A stretch of 64,000 nucleotides of DNA from contig NZ_CP021023.1 in the NCBI RefSeq assembly GCF_002117005.1, forward strand, positions 124,001 to 188,000, given 5' to 3'. Within the stretch, counting starts at the first letter, position 1. Every line of letters begins with the position of its first letter. Of the stretch, positions 42,633 to 51,776 are shown in pieces. A program made the translations under genes and the position numbers. Source of the DNA: Sedimentisphaera salicampi (GTDB lineage Bacteria > Planctomycetota > Phycisphaerae > Sedimentisphaerales > Sedimentisphaeraceae). Under the pieces are notes generated by a model. The model was not told the DNA's origin and did not search any database. It saw only the letters and a program-made list of their open reading frames with translations.

Positions 42633-45488
42633 ATGTCTGACAAAAATTACAAAATGCATGTGATCAGCGGCACCCACTGGGACAGAGAATGGAGGCACAC
42701 TTCAGAGCAGTCCAAGCCCAGGCTGGTAGAGCTCGTTGATACGATGATGGATGTGCTTGAGAAAAATGAAGATTACAAGGCATTTTGTCTTGACGGCGGA
42801 ATGGTCGTGCTGGAAGATTATTTTACTGTTCGACCGGAAAATTACGACCGGCTCTCAAAGCTCATAAAAGATGGAAGAGTTCAGCTGGTAAACTGGTACA
42901 CGCTCCCGGAAACATTTACAGTTGCACCTGAAGCCCTTATCAGGAATATACAGAAGGGACAGCAGATGGCTGATGAATTTGGCGGAGCTATTGATTCGGG
43001 CTACACAGCCACAGGGTACGGCCAAACTTCTCAGCTGCCTCAGATCTACAAGGGGTTTGATATAAACAGCGCTATCTTCTACCGCGGAACAACAAAGCAT
43101 ACATTAGAGCCTCTTTTTGAGTGGGAAGGTAAAGACGGCACCAAGATTTACACCCTCAGGGCTTTTGATGAGGTTACTCGAACCAACTGGTTCTTCTACG
43201 TCCATCAGCCTTTGGTTACAGGCAAGCCTCCTCGAACTCTCGGCTATGAGTACAATCCTGAGCACATACCATCACATATGTGCGATCAGGAATATTATGT
43301 TAGAGCAATAAAACTTCTTAGAGAAGAATACGCATACAACAAAGATCCCGAGGCCCTTAAAAAGGCTTTGGAAGACATAAAGGAGCAGGCTGCACCTTAC
43401 GTTATAGGCAATCATTATCTGGCAATGAACCTTGAGGATAACGATGTGCCTTTCCCGCTTCTGCCTGAGATGATCAAAGATCTCAACGAGGTTTCTGATG
43501 ATATTGAAATTGTACAGGACACCTTGGATGAGTATATGGAGAATATTATAGAGGAGTCTAAGCAGAGAAATCTGCCAGTTCATCAGGGAGAGCTCAGATA
43601 TACAGCAGTTGAGCCGGGCTTTAACGGCCTGCTTGGAGCTACTCACTCCTCAAGAATGAAGCTCAAGATTAAGAATGAAGAAGTGGAAACAAAGCTTCTA
43701 TACCACGCAGAGCCGCTTGCATCAGTGTTTTATATGATGGGCGGGGAATACCCCCAGCAGATTATGAAAAGGGCATGGAGACATCTGCTCTTAAACCACG
43801 CTCACGACAGCATCTGCGGGGCAGCAGTGGATCAGGCTCATGAGGATATGATGTACAATTTCTCGGTTGCTCAAACCGTAGCCGAGGAGATTACCTCAAG
43901 AAGTGTCGAGGAGATTTACAAAAAGATTGATACTGTTTCTGATTTCCAGCAGGATGATCATACAATCGTTTTGTTTAATAATCTTCCGTTTGCAAGAAAG
44001 AAAGTTGTTCAGCTCGTCATTGATCTGCCCAAGTTCAAAACAGGCGGAGATATGGTTGACCCCTGCAGCGGCATAGGAGCAGAGGAAGACGATAGGGAAA
44101 TAGACTTCTTCGATATCGTTGACAGCAGCGGCAATAAAATTGATTACACCGTCATCAGCAAAGATGACATCAAGATGGCCATAGACCGCAAAATGGACAC
44201 TTCAGGAATTAAGAGCTCTTTTATTAGAAGAAGGATTCTTCTGCACGCTGAGGTCCCTGCAATGGGATATGCTGCCTATGCTTTAAGACCTCGAGAAAGA
44301 GAATATGCGCCTCATCCACAGATTGGCGAAGACAGAAAGCTTTTGGCAAGGGATGGAATACTCGAAAACGAAAACATTAAAGTTCAGGTTAATTCCAACG
44401 GTACTTTCTCAATGCTCGATAAGAAAACCGGACATAAGATGGATAACCTGCATTACTTCACTGATAACGGTGAAGTTGGGAGTGCTCATTTAAGCAGCGT
44501 TCCACAGAGGGGTTCTGTGCAGACCAGTCTTGGAGAGCCCTGTAGAATATCTATATCAGAATCAAATGGACTGAGGGGCGTAATCTGCATTGAAACTCAG
44601 ATTACAATTCCAGCAGGAGCTACTGCCCCTGGGGACGATCGCCTGACCGAGCAGAGCGTGGTTCCTATCACAACATGGCTTACGCTTGAGAAGGAAAGTG
44701 AATATCTAAAGATAAAAACAAAGCTGACTAACAACGCACGGGACCACAGATTGCGTGTGAATTTCCCAACTAACATCTATACCGACTATGCTGATGTTGA
44801 GAATGCATTTGCTGTTGACAAGAGAACGATAAAATGGGAAGACACCAAAGAAAACTGGGAAGGATTCTATCCGTTCAATCCGATGCAGAATTTCGTTGAT
44901 GTAAGCGATGGAAAAATCGGACTTGCTGTTCTCAACAAGGGTATCAGGGAGTATGAAGTTAAAGACGACCCCCAGAGAACCGTGGCGATTACCCTCCTGA
45001 GAACACACCGAGCATATATGACCGCAAATTCCGATATGACGCCTGAAGAGCTCGAAAAGCACCGCGGGCAGCATTCACTTGGCACACTTGAGTATGAGTA
45101 TGCCCTCTTCCCGCACAAGGGAGACTGGCACTCGGCCAATGTTTTACAGAAGGCATACGACCACAAAGTACAGACAATTGCAATCCATGCACTGCCGTAT
45201 TCAACAGGAGAGCTTCCTTCTTGCAAGAGCTTCTTTGAGATTACTCCTTCAGATAGGATTATGGTTTCCGCACTCACTCAGTCTTCAGATGGCAAAGCTG
45301 TCCTGCTGAGGGTTTGGAACAGCTCTGATGAAAAGGCAGATGTGCAAATTAAAACCCCGTTCTCAGATTTCAAAGCCTCAAGAGTGCAGCTTAATGAGAA
45401 GCATATTGAAGAAATCAAAAATTCCGGCGGTACTGTTAAATTTGAAATACGTCCGCACGGAATAGAAACACTGCGTTTTGAAAAATAA
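42633..45488 (+). CDS. GH38-like (alpha-mannosidase family) protein with altered nucleophile site
   Basis: A 951-residue protein with the full plan of bacterial GH38: the catalytic barrel begins SGTHWDREW (His and Asp metal ligands kept), the helical part has LNHAHDSICGAAVDQ (another metal-ligand His kept), and a long beta-rich C-terminal region follows. GH38 enzymes hydrolyse alpha-mannosides with a retained Asp nucleophile that is also a zinc ligand, in P-D-(S/T)-F-G-H. Here the aligned stretch reads ATGYGQTSQLPQI, so the Asp is Thr. It has no signal peptide and is predicted cytoplasmic. Activity as a normal mannosidase is therefore doubtful. Confidence 0.85.
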   Translation: MSDKNYKMHVISGTHWDREWRHTSEQSKPRLVELVDTMMDVLEKNEDYKAFCLDGGMVVLEDYFTVRPENYDRLSKLIKDGRVQLVNWYTLPETFTVAPEALIRNIQKGQQMADEFGGAIDSGYTATGYGQTSQLPQIYKGFDINSAIFYRGTTKHTLEPLFEWEGKDGTKIYTLRAFDEVTRTNWFFYVHQPLVTGKPPRTLGYEYNPEHIPSHMCDQEYYVRAIKLLREEYAYNKDPEALKKALEDIKEQAAPYVIGNHYLAMNLEDNDVPFPLLPEMIKDLNEVSDDIEIVQDTLDEYMENIIEESKQRNLPVHQGELRYTAVEPGFNGLLGATHSSRMKLKIKNEEVETKLLYHAEPLASVFYMMGGEYPQQIMKRAWRHLLLNHAHDSICGAAVDQAHEDMMYNFSVAQTVAEEITSRSVEEIYKKIDTVSDFQQDDHTIVLFNNLPFARKKVVQLVIDLPKFKTGGDMVDPCSGIGAEEDDREIDFFDIVDSSGNKIDYTVISKDDIKMAIDRKMDTSGIKSSFIRRRILLHAEVPAMGYAAYALRPREREYAPHPQIGEDRKLLARDGILENENIKVQVNSNGTFSMLDKKTGHKMDNLHYFTDNGEVGSAHLSSVPQRGSVQTSLGEPCRISISESNGLRGVICIETQITIPAGATAPGDDRLTEQSVVPITTWLTLEKESEYLKIKTKLTNNARDHRLRVNFPTNIYTDYADVENAFAVDKRTIKWEDTKENWEGFYPFNPMQNFVDVSDGKIGLAVLNKGIREYEVKDDPQRTVAITLLRTHRAYMTANSDMTPEELEKHRGQHSLGTLEYEYALFPHKGDWHSANVLQKAYDHKVQTIAIHALPYSTGELPSCKSFFEITPSDRIMVSALTQSSDGKAVLLRVWNSSDEKADVQIKTPFSDFKASRVQLNEKHIEEIKNSGGTVKFEIRPHGIETLRFEK

Positions 45489-45517
45489 GCTCAACTTAAA
45501 GTTTTCAGGTGTTGATT

Positions 45518-46582
45518 ATGGCTTTTGAACCGGACTACAGAAATATCTTATCGGCAGGCAGTAACTTGCGTTCAGAGAGACTTGCTCTTTACGAGCATAT
45601 TATAACCCCTGGGTTTATGGAGAAAGTGCTTGATGAAAAATTTGCAGATTTAGAGTATTCTTCAGGAAATGACCTTGATGAATTTTTTAACAAGTTCTGC
45701 GGTTTCTTCAAAAAGTTGACTTATGATACAGTATCTTACGAGGTGAGTATCGTTCAGTCTCTCCCGCATGCGGGAGATTCGCTTATGGGCAAGAAACCTG
45801 GCCCTATACAGACTGACCAGGATTTCGATCATTTTCAGTGGAATGAAATAACAGAAGAATTCAAATGCAAAGCAGCTCCGTTGTTTGAGGCTTTGGGGAA
45901 TAATATGCCGTCTGGAATGAAGGCTGTTGGAGGCCCGGGCAACGGGGTATTCGAAATAGCCCAAGATCTTGTCGGCATGGAATACCTTGCTTATATGCAG
46001 TATGACAACCCTGAGCTGTATGCGAAAATCTTCAGCAGAATTGGTAATTTGATGTGCGAGATTTGGGATTGGTTCCTGAAAAACTATTCAGCTCCTTTCT
46101 GTCTGTGCCGTATCGGAGACGACCTCGGCTACAAAAGCGGAACTCTCATCTCCCCGCAGAATATCAGAGAACATATTGTTCCTCAGTACGCCAAGATTAT
46201 TCAAAAGGTGCATAATGCAGGCTTCAAATTCCTCTTGCACAGCTGCGGGAATATATTTGAAGTTATGAATGATTTTATCAGCATTGGGATTGATGCAAAA
46301 CATTCCAATGAAGACGTTATAGCTCCATACGAGAAGTGGATAGAGCTTTATTCAGACCGAATTGGCCTTTTTGGCGGAATTGATGCTGATTTCCTTTACA
46401 GCTCCAAAGACCCGAATAAGGTATTCGAGCACGTATATCATAAGGGGGCTGAATTCAGGGATTCTGCTAACGGATTCGCTCTTGGTTCGGGAAATTCAAT
46501 ACCGGATTACGTTTTGCCGGATAGCTATCTGGCAATGGTAGAAGCAGCGCAAAAAATAAGGGAAAACGAAAAATCTTTTTAA
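45518..46582 (+). CDS. Uroporphyrinogen decarboxylase/MtaA-superfamily protein
   Basis: A 354-residue TIM-barrel protein of the UroD/cobamide methyltransferase superfamily. The ATG at 45518 is chosen over an upstream in-frame GTG because of the AGGTG site before it. The motif LHSCGN gives the His-x-Cys zinc pair of MtaA/MtbA-type methyltransferases, but the third ligand region reads GSGNSIP, with Asn where a Cys is usual. Superfamily members either decarboxylate porphyrins or move methyl groups to corrinoids or thiols. In this sugar-linked operon heme synthesis is unlikely, and demethylation of a methylated sugar is one possibility. Confidence 0.8.
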   Translation: MAFEPDYRNILSAGSNLRSERLALYEHIITPGFMEKVLDEKFADLEYSSGNDLDEFFNKFCGFFKKLTYDTVSYEVSIVQSLPHAGDSLMGKKPGPIQTDQDFDHFQWNEITEEFKCKAAPLFEALGNNMPSGMKAVGGPGNGVFEIAQDLVGMEYLAYMQYDNPELYAKIFSRIGNLMCEIWDWFLKNYSAPFCLCRIGDDLGYKSGTLISPQNIREHIVPQYAKIIQKVHNAGFKFLLHSCGNIFEVMNDFISIGIDAKHSNEDVIAPYEKWIELYSDRIGLFGGIDADFLYSSKDPNKVFEHVYHKGAEFRDSANGFALGSGNSIPDYVLPDSYLAMVEAAQKIRENEKSF

Positions 46583-46592
46583 GGGGAAAATT

Positions 46593-48431
46593 ATGAACAG
46601 TGTCATTAGAAAAACTGCATTCGTAAATTTGCTGATTTTGTTTACCTGCGGATTGGTATTCGCAGATAAAGCGGTTGATAACCGATGGTGGCCAGTGCAA
46701 AAGGCACCGAAGAAAATATTGAAAACTTCACTGGCCGAAGCGAGCCCCACTTATCCTGAAGCCGAGAATTATATAATCAAATATTCTCCCGTGCATATGA
46801 TGCTTCAGTCTCTTTCCGGCCTGACCGCTAAAGCCGTGAATGAAGGCAGCTTTGATGAGATGGTTTGGATAGACCTGCTGCCCAACTGGCGTCATCAGGA
46901 TGACTACAGATACTGGTATAAGAAAGCCTTGCAGAGGCTGGAGGTAAAAGTAAAAGGGCATTACACCCCTTTCGAACTCCTTGAATATCTAAAGGACAAG
47001 GGGGTGTATAAAGGTTATGTCCTCTACTCTATTGACCAATCTGAAGGCCCGTTCGTCGGTTCAAGGCCATGGATGGACAGCTCAGCCAACGCTGCTACTG
47101 TCGCAGCGGGAATTCTGGACGGAGTTCTGATATCTGAAGAGCTTGAGCCAAGGGCAAAGAAGCTCGGCCTCAAGAAGCTCCTTGATGTTCGAGGAAAGGA
47201 TGAATCCTGGGCGTTTCTGGAATACAAAGAAAGGCTAAACAGAAACTATGCATTAGCCCAAGACCCAAAAATGCCCCGCCAGAGGGCGCTTGCAATAGCA
47301 AACAAAATGATGGTCTTTTATGAAATGGATGAACCAGCTGATTCTGTTTATGAGTGGCTGAATCCGCTCTCAAGCATTATTGGTTACAACGGTACCCACG
47401 AAGGACAGTTTATCGAGCAGCTTTCAAGATACGGCCACATCCTTCCTGCCAGCAACTGGTGTATGAACCTCCCGATACTGTCAGCTGAAACGGAAGATTG
47501 CGAGCCGGTAAAATTCGAAGCTATGGATTTGGCTGAGTTCAAGAAAAACTATGATCCTGCTTCGAATGCGGTTTCTTTCATTATGAGCGACGGCGACAAT
47601 GTACAGTGGCTCATGGGGGATTTCTGTTTTAACAAGTTTTACTGGGCAAGCCCTGATCATGGGGATTTCCCGTTCGGCTGGGGACTTCCTTTTGCCGGTT
47701 TGGATCAAGTTTGCACGGAGACAATGCAGTATCTGAAAGAAACTCAGCCAAAAGACTGCACATTGAACCTGCATGCAGGCGGATACTATATGCCGGATGT
47801 ATTCGGAGTTCGCTACAGTGATAAGGAAAGGATCGCTCTGCTAAGAAAACACGCAAAAAGGCTGAATTATTATATGAAGCGCAACAACTCCAGGACGCTT
47901 CAGTTTATCTGCGATGATATAGACGGTAAAAATGCAATGGAGGCTTACAAAGTTTTTGCCGAAGAGATTGAACAGCTCGCAGGAATATTTGTGCTTCAGT
48001 ATGCCCCTTACACCGCTGAGGAAGGTAAGATTATGTGGGTTAGAAGCTCGAGCGGAGTTCAGATTCCAGTGATAAACTGCAAGTATACAATTTGGGCCAA
48101 CTACAATCAGCCTGACGGCGGAACCCCCTCCGAGGTGGCTCAAATGATAAACAAGGACGCTGATAAAATGTGCGATTCTGATGATCCGTACTTTGCCTGG
48201 ACTATAATCCATGCATGGTCGGGTTTCAAAAAAGCTAACGGGGAAATCAAAAGCACAGCGTTTGAGGCCGACGGAAGCTGGGCCGGGGTTACACCTACGA
48301 AGTGGTGCGTTGATGAACTTGACAGAGATGTGAATGTGGTTTCTCCCGAGGAGCTTTTGTGGAGGATTCGTATGAATCATAACCCAGCACAGACAAAAGA
48401 AGTTATTGATGAACTAACCGGAAACCAATAA
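46593..48431 (+). CDS. Exported GxGYxYP-family putative glycoside hydrolase (paralogue 1)
   Basis: A 612-residue protein with an N-terminal signal (about 1-24). The bulk resembles the GxGYxYP family, a putative carbohydrate-active group known only from sequence. Shared landmarks with the paralogue at 56059-58323 include FIMSDGDNVQW, GDFPFGWGLP, IIHAWSGF and VVSPEELLWRI. The family-naming motif is degenerate here (HAGGYYMPD, 47772-47798). It is the last gene of the HAD/GH38/UroD-like operon, 10 bp after the previous stop. It has no dockerin-like tail. Confidence 0.75.
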   Translation: MNSVIRKTAFVNLLILFTCGLVFADKAVDNRWWPVQKAPKKILKTSLAEASPTYPEAENYIIKYSPVHMMLQSLSGLTAKAVNEGSFDEMVWIDLLPNWRHQDDYRYWYKKALQRLEVKVKGHYTPFELLEYLKDKGVYKGYVLYSIDQSEGPFVGSRPWMDSSANAATVAAGILDGVLISEELEPRAKKLGLKKLLDVRGKDESWAFLEYKERLNRNYALAQDPKMPRQRALAIANKMMVFYEMDEPADSVYEWLNPLSSIIGYNGTHEGQFIEQLSRYGHILPASNWCMNLPILSAETEDCEPVKFEAMDLAEFKKNYDPASNAVSFIMSDGDNVQWLMGDFCFNKFYWASPDHGDFPFGWGLPFAGLDQVCTETMQYLKETQPKDCTLNLHAGGYYMPDVFGVRYSDKERIALLRKHAKRLNYYMKRNNSRTLQFICDDIDGKNAMEAYKVFAEEIEQLAGIFVLQYAPYTAEEGKIMWVRSSSGVQIPVINCKYTIWANYNQPDGGTPSEVAQMINKDADKMCDSDDPYFAWTIIHAWSGFKKANGEIKSTAFEADGSWAGVTPTKWCVDELDRDVNVVSPEELLWRIRMNHNPAQTKEVIDELTGNQ

Positions 48432-48493
48432 ACAACTTTCAAATAAGTCAAATGTTTATTATACCGCGAGAAAAGTTCATAACAGCCTTGAGC

Positions 48494-48518
48494 AGGGGGT
48501 CTTCAAAGAAGGCTCCCT
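48494..48518. terminator. Hairpin between convergent genes
   Basis: AGGGGGTCTTC and GAAGGCTCCCT form an 11-bp stem (two G-T pairs) around an AAA loop, between the stops of the GxGYxYP gene and the second GntR-type regulator. There is no clean T-run, so termination is possible but not certain. Confidence 0.4.
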
Positions 48519-48541
48519 CGCTTGAAATCCGCTTTTCTTGC

Positions 48542-49723
48542 TTATTGTGGAAGTATGTTTCTAAGACCGCCGCAGGATTTGCGAACAATAAGCTGGGTAG
48601 ATATCAGGATAGTTTTAGGAGGCTGGTCAGGATTGTTTATCCTTGAAAGAAGTGTTTCTATTGCATTTTCAGCTATCTGAATTGTCGGCTGCCGCATCGT
48701 TGTAAGCGGTACAGACATAAACGCTGCAAAAGATTCATCATCAAACCCTACAACCGATATATCCTCGGGAACTTTCATTTTAAGATCTTTCCTTATTATC
48801 TGGATAACCTCAGCTGCCATTCTGTCGTGCATACATACAAGGGCATCCGGTTCGTGCTCCTGCACCACTTCAATAATGTTTTCTTTTTTGAACGTATGTT
48901 CTATGTCCGATAGAGGATTAGCTTCAAATTTGAATACCTTGCAGCCCTCTTTGCTGGAAAGCTGTTTTACAGCATTTTTGTAACCGGTAATCTTGTCCTT
49001 TGTGGACGAGCATCTTATTTTGTCAGAGAGGAATAAGATCCTTTCCCTGCCGGTTTCGATTAAATGTTCTGTAACCTCATAGCCGGCGTCGGTGTGGTAA
49101 GAACTGACCAAATCATATTTACTTCTTTTAGGACCTTCGTATATATCTCTGTCAAGCAGGGCTACTGCAATGCCGGCATTTTTGAATTTTTCTGCAATTT
49201 CAATATTTACATTCTGATTGTCTTCAAGGATTGGAAGCGGGAAAAGAAGAACTCCGTCAACATTTCTTTCGATTAAAGAGTCGCAGATTTTTATTGTGTT
49301 TTTTACAAGCTCTTGGTTGGTCTGGGCTATCAAATTATTGTAAACAACATAGCAGTCTCGGTTAGTTGCAACGTGAGACATCTCTGCTAATACATTGTCA
49401 AAAAGCGAGCTCATATTGCCAAATTGGCTCGATTTGAAAGACACCCTCGGCATTACTACACCAACGCTGCAGCTGTCTTTTTGATTATTTATGTTCGGCT
49501 TTACATAAGTACCTGAACCCTGCCTTCTTTCAATAATCCCCCTTTTAACTAGTCTCTGCAGCGCTTTGCCTACGGTCGGACGAGACACCCCGAAGTGCCT
49601 GGAAAGTTCTTGCTCTGTAGGGATCTTATTTTCTGGAAGATAGTCCCCGGCAATTATGCTTGCATAAAGCCTGTCATAAATCTGAGTATGTTTGGCGTTG
49701 TTATTTGTAGTATCTGTTTTCAT
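48542..49723 (-). CDS. GntR/LacI-type hybrid transcriptional regulator
   Basis: A 393-residue regulator from the ATG at 49723; an in-frame TTG at 49762 would add 13 residues. The N-terminal GntR-type winged helix (IYDRLYASIIAGDYLPENKI, ELSRHFGVSRPTVGKALQRL, RQGSGTYV) is followed by a LacI/GalR-type sensor domain (about 85-390, with VGFDDESFAAFMSVPLTTM). It is divergent from the metallophosphoesterase gene at 49900 and shares with it a short promoter region containing an inverted repeat, which suggests autoregulation and control of the plus-strand genes. The ligand is probably a sugar. Confidence 0.88.
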   Translation of the reverse strand: MKTDTTNNNAKHTQIYDRLYASIIAGDYLPENKIPTEQELSRHFGVSRPTVGKALQRLVKRGIIERRQGSGTYVKPNINNQKDSCSVGVVMPRVSFKSSQFGNMSSLFDNVLAEMSHVATNRDCYVVYNNLIAQTNQELVKNTIKICDSLIERNVDGVLLFPLPILEDNQNVNIEIAEKFKNAGIAVALLDRDIYEGPKRSKYDLVSSYHTDAGYEVTEHLIETGRERILFLSDKIRCSSTKDKITGYKNAVKQLSSKEGCKVFKFEANPLSDIEHTFKKENIIEVVQEHEPDALVCMHDRMAAEVIQIIRKDLKMKVPEDISVVGFDDESFAAFMSVPLTTMRQPTIQIAENAIETLLSRINNPDQPPKTILISTQLIVRKSCGGLRNILPQ

Positions 49724-49790
49724 TTTTTTTAAGCTTAATCTGTTTTTTGTTTTTTGCAACAATAAACAAACTACAAAAAAAATGCAAATT

Positions 49791-49857
49791 TGTCAATAGC
49801 AATATTTACAAAATATGAAATTTGTTATTGACACGGCTTTATAAAATGTTAAATTAT
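49791..49857 (+). promoter_or_regulatory. Divergent promoters with inverted-repeat operator candidate
   Basis: An inverted repeat of 11-base arms (49792-49802 and 49822-49832, one mismatch) separated by 19 bases carries a TTGACA at each outer edge: 49828-49833 for the plus strand and its mirror at 49791-49796 for the minus strand. For the plus strand AATTAT at 49852-49857 sits 18 bp downstream as a possible -10. The minus-strand -10 is weak. A protein bound at the repeat would control both directions. Confidence 0.55.
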
Positions 49858-49899
49858 CAGTATGATTACAGGAAACTCATAACATTTTAAGGAGCTTTA

Positions 49900-51708
49900 A
49901 TGAAAAGACGTGATTTTCTTAAGTCTATTGGTGCTGCAGAGCTTGGCCTTGGGTTAGCTCCGAGCCTGTTTGCTGCTCATGCAGATTTTTCTGAGAGCTG
50001 CGAAGTCAATTTTCAGAAGATGAAAAATTGCGGCGATAAATTTTCGTTCGCAATTTTTGCTGACCCTCAGGTAGGCACTATGAACTCAAATTCAAGGGTT
50101 GCAAAGAATGCCCGCCGCTTTCAGATTGAATCAGTCAAAGAAATCAACTCATTTTCTCCTAAGCCTCAGTTCGCTCTTTTTCTTGGCGATCTTGTAAACG
50201 TCCCCAATGATGCCTCATTTAAAAACTTTGTTGACTGCATCAAACACTGCGAACCTGAAGTGCTTTTAGTTCACGGAAACCACGATACACGCCCGCCTTA
50301 CACAAAGTACAAGGAAATGCAGAAGCGGGTGAACGGAATGCAGAGAACATACTATTCATATGATGTCGGCAGCTGGCATTTCATTGTAACTCCGTGTAAT
50401 CTCAATGGCGCATCTGAGATTGAAATCGAAACCGAGAAGAATATGCTCAGCTGGCTTGAGGCAGACCTTGAGAAAAACAAAAACCGCCCAACTATCTTTT
50501 TCAATCATCTACCCCTTATGCCTATAGGCCTCTCTCAGCTTGAATGGTATGTGTTCAGGCTTGAGATTCGAAAGAAAATGGTTGATTTAATCACAAAGCA
50601 CGGCAACGTTAAGTATTTCTTCAACGGCCATGTGCACAACGGTATCAAGGCCTCTGTCAAAACGAGCTGGGAATATAAGGGAACAAAATTTGTAAATGTT
50701 CCCACGATTATAGAAGGAAGGAATTTCGGCGAAGAATACGATCGCTACGAACACGGCCTGCCTACAGGCGGCTACTATATGATGGTTCATGTTGATGGTG
50801 AAGACGTTTCTCTGGAAGGTCGGCTGACAGGAGTCGAAAAAGGATACCATTATCCAAACGATTTCAAGGAATTTTCAGAAGATATCGAGCCGCGGTGGTT
50901 CACCAAGGCGATTGATTTAAAGCCGAACACGAAATTGGTTAACGGCTCTTTTGAAGAGGGGTTGAAGGGCTGGTATCAGACCTACAGGTATATATCCGAC
51001 AAAGACCCTATGTTCAAAACAGAAGTCAAAAGCGATATAAGCACAGCTGGCAAGAAAAGCGTCTATGTTCATACAATTCCAAAGGGCAGGATCTTCTGGG
51101 CAAACGACGATAACAATTCAATCTACCAGATGGTATCATCGCCAGGGGACAGCCCGATTCTAAAAGCGAAATATTTCACCAAAGAGCGTCCTGCAAATGC
51201 CGGCGGTTTTATCCGCTTCAATGCAGTTGCTGAAGACGGTTTTAAGTTTTTGATGATGTTCCACTGGGGCAGCAATCAGTACAGGGCAGATTATCTGCCC
51301 AGATGCATTGGATATGAGATTCACGGCAAACAGCAGAACTGGGCGTTTCTCCAGCAGATTGCGCTGAAGAATCAGGGCTTTTTCTGGAAAATCAGCGATG
51401 ACCCTGATAAGTGGCATACTCTTCAGGTGAATATACCCGATTTGTATGACAAGGCAGTCAGCAAGCAGGGGGCGTACAGTAAGCTGGGGATATCTAAATT
51501 CTATATTCAGCTTGGCGCCTGGACAAACAGAGAATTGGATTCCGGAAGCGTTGTGCGTTTCGATGATGTAGAGCTCTTCTCTAAAGAAAATGTTAAATCT
51601 AAAGTTGATAACGAAAACCTCGCCGTAAGCGAATGGGTTCATCTCACAGAGTTCGGCCAGAGGCTTATCAACCGCACAGGAGTACCGGAACTTAACAGAC
51701 TGAAGTAG
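49900..51708 (+). CDS. Tat-exported metallophosphoesterase with C-terminal binding domain
   Basis: A 602-residue protein with AAGGAG before the ATG and a twin-arginine signal (MKRRDFLKSIGAAELGLG). The phosphoesterase domain (about 45-310) has motifs ADPQVGT (Gln where His is more common), LGDLVN, VHGNHD, FNHLPL and FNGHVHNG. The C-terminal ~270 residues include a jelly-roll-like domain starting NGSFEEGLKGWYQTY, typical of carbohydrate-binding modules. It is only distantly related to the other two metallophosphoesterases here. It is divergent from the adjacent GntR-type regulator, its probable controller. Confidence 0.82.
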   Translation: MKRRDFLKSIGAAELGLGLAPSLFAAHADFSESCEVNFQKMKNCGDKFSFAIFADPQVGTMNSNSRVAKNARRFQIESVKEINSFSPKPQFALFLGDLVNVPNDASFKNFVDCIKHCEPEVLLVHGNHDTRPPYTKYKEMQKRVNGMQRTYYSYDVGSWHFIVTPCNLNGASEIEIETEKNMLSWLEADLEKNKNRPTIFFNHLPLMPIGLSQLEWYVFRLEIRKKMVDLITKHGNVKYFFNGHVHNGIKASVKTSWEYKGTKFVNVPTIIEGRNFGEEYDRYEHGLPTGGYYMMVHVDGEDVSLEGRLTGVEKGYHYPNDFKEFSEDIEPRWFTKAIDLKPNTKLVNGSFEEGLKGWYQTYRYISDKDPMFKTEVKSDISTAGKKSVYVHTIPKGRIFWANDDNNSIYQMVSSPGDSPILKAKYFTKERPANAGGFIRFNAVAEDGFKFLMMFHWGSNQYRADYLPRCIGYEIHGKQQNWAFLQQIALKNQGFFWKISDDPDKWHTLQVNIPDLYDKAVSKQGAYSKLGISKFYIQLGAWTNRELDSGSVVRFDDVELFSKENVKSKVDNENLAVSEWVHLTEFGQRLINRTGVPELNRLK

Positions 51709-51776
51709 TTAAAACATCTTTTTTAGCTAAAAGTTGTTATGTATAAATTTAAGGTTTATTTAAAAGAGGTAATGGA

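Noticed and set aside
45518-46582. Annotation as HemE (heme biosynthesis)
   Set aside because: The His-x-Cys motif and the operon context fit the methyltransferase-like branch better, and no other heme gene is near.
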